Shown here: positions 13,584 to 13,697 of the stretch, piece by piece | Numbering within the stretch: position 1 is the first letter of the stretch | Layout of the letters: each line of letters begins with the position of its first letter | Assembly (NCBI GenBank): GCA_964519535.1 | Contig: CAZFIR010000060.1 | Span: 1-13,697 of the forward strand | Reading direction: 5' to 3' | Length of the DNA: 13,697 bases | Source: CAYWLI01 sp964519535 | GTDB lineage: Bacteria; Desulfobacterota; B13-G15; RBG-16-54-18 | Position numbers and translations under genes: made by a program | Notes under the pieces: generated by a model | What the model was told of the DNA's origin: nothing | Databases searched by the model: none | Seen by the model: the letters and a program-made list of their open reading frames with translations, nothing else

Positions 13584-13598
13584 TATGGTGAGGATACT

Positions 13599-13697
13599 AT
13601 GACCAACTCTTGGAAGGAAGAATGCGGTATCTTCGGGGTCTTTGGTCACGCCGAGGCGGCGAACCTGACCTATCTGGGTCTCTATGCCCTCCAGCAT
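13599..13697 (+). CDS. purF: Amidophosphoribosyltransferase, N-terminal fragment cut by window edge
   Basis: First committed step of purine synthesis: PRPP plus glutamine to phosphoribosylamine. Only 33 codons are inside the window. They read MTNSWKEE then CGIFGVFG, followed by LTYLGLYALQH, the hallmark N-terminal glutaminase start of PurF. The nucleophile Cys is residue 9, so an 8-residue propeptide must be removed, as in the B. subtilis-type enzyme and unlike E. coli, where only Met is lost. GGTGAGG lies about 5 nt before the ATG. The glutamine-PRPP amidotransferase domains lie beyond the window. Other class II amidotransferases are less likely given the LYALQH pattern. Confidence 0.9.
   Translation, partial: MTNSWKEECGIFGVFGHAEAANLTYLGLYALQH

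Larger units (their letters stand above)
13088..13598. other. AT-rich divergent intergenic region between xth and purF
   Basis: No protein gene is seen in about 510 nt. Besides the leader hairpin and the inverted TATAAT repeat, it carries GTTTAAA three times (13254, 13290, 13342) and three degenerate T-rich units (13374-13394, 13447-13473, 13523-13551) containing TTGG flanked by T-runs. AAGGG-N6-CCCTT (13444-13459) can form a short hairpin. I do not see a purine-riboswitch core or a PurR-like operator that I can defend. Confidence 0.5.

Noticed and set aside
13304..13598. Purine riboswitch upstream of purF
   Set aside because: The conserved three-way-junction core could not be found in the leader.
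13428..13697. 89-codon minus-strand open frame at the window end
   Set aside because: It is antisense to the start of purF, whose N-terminal signature is clear, and extends into AT-rich spacer.

Overview
The window reads as chromosomal DNA from a Gram-negative-type bacterium. It encodes lipoprotein-maturation enzymes, bacterial IleRS with a C-terminal Cys4 zinc site, formyl-Met metabolism, and moderately GC-rich genes separated by AT-rich intergenic stretches. Gene order and protein style (ileS-lspA-lgt-def-fmt-htpX, SREY-type HtpX, a CBS/TrkA-C ClC) resemble Desulfobacterota and other former Deltaproteobacteria. That placement is an inference and not firm. There is no phage, IS element, CRISPR array, tRNA or rRNA.

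Region 22-7455 is a block of minus-strand genes. It runs from a secreted nuclease with a lamin-tail domain (7455), through ileS, lspA, lgt, def and fmt, to an htpX-like protease gene at 22-877. ileS to fmt are packed tightly: ileS/lspA overlap, lspA/lgt are 1 nt apart, lgt/def overlap by 14 nt, and def/fmt are 5 nt apart. Jobs pair up within the run: Lgt and LspA are consecutive steps of lipoprotein maturation, and Fmt and Def add and remove the formyl group on initiator Met. An imperfect palindromic intergenic repeat lies between fmt and htpX. htpX carries a frameshift near 232-237 as read here.

Region 7456-10773 holds a short plus-strand secreted/membrane protein of unknown function with a structured leader, a convergent minus-strand ClC chloride channel/transporter with CBS and TrkA-C regulatory domains, and a divergent plus-strand YvlD-type four-TM protein (phage_holin_4_2 family).

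Region 10774-11229 contains no protein gene but holds the most interesting signal of the window. A strong sigma-70-type promoter (TTGAAA-17-TATATT) is placed so that its start point coincides with the first base of a roughly 103-nt sequence. That sequence folds into a four-way junction (14-bp closing stem and three hairpins) and ends in a U-tract. I propose it as a stand-alone small RNA gene that I cannot assign to a known family.

Region 11230-13697 has a small cyclic-nucleotide-binding-fold protein with no output domain (minus), about 550 bp of gene-free DNA including a GC-rich patch, exodeoxyribonuclease III (minus), an AT-rich spacer carrying an exact 13-bp inverted repeat with outward-facing TATAAT boxes, and the first 33 codons of purF (plus), which run off the window edge.

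Most protein-coding genes are ordinary housekeeping genes with clear family motifs. I found no obvious new multi-gene system; the candidate small RNA is the item most worth following up.
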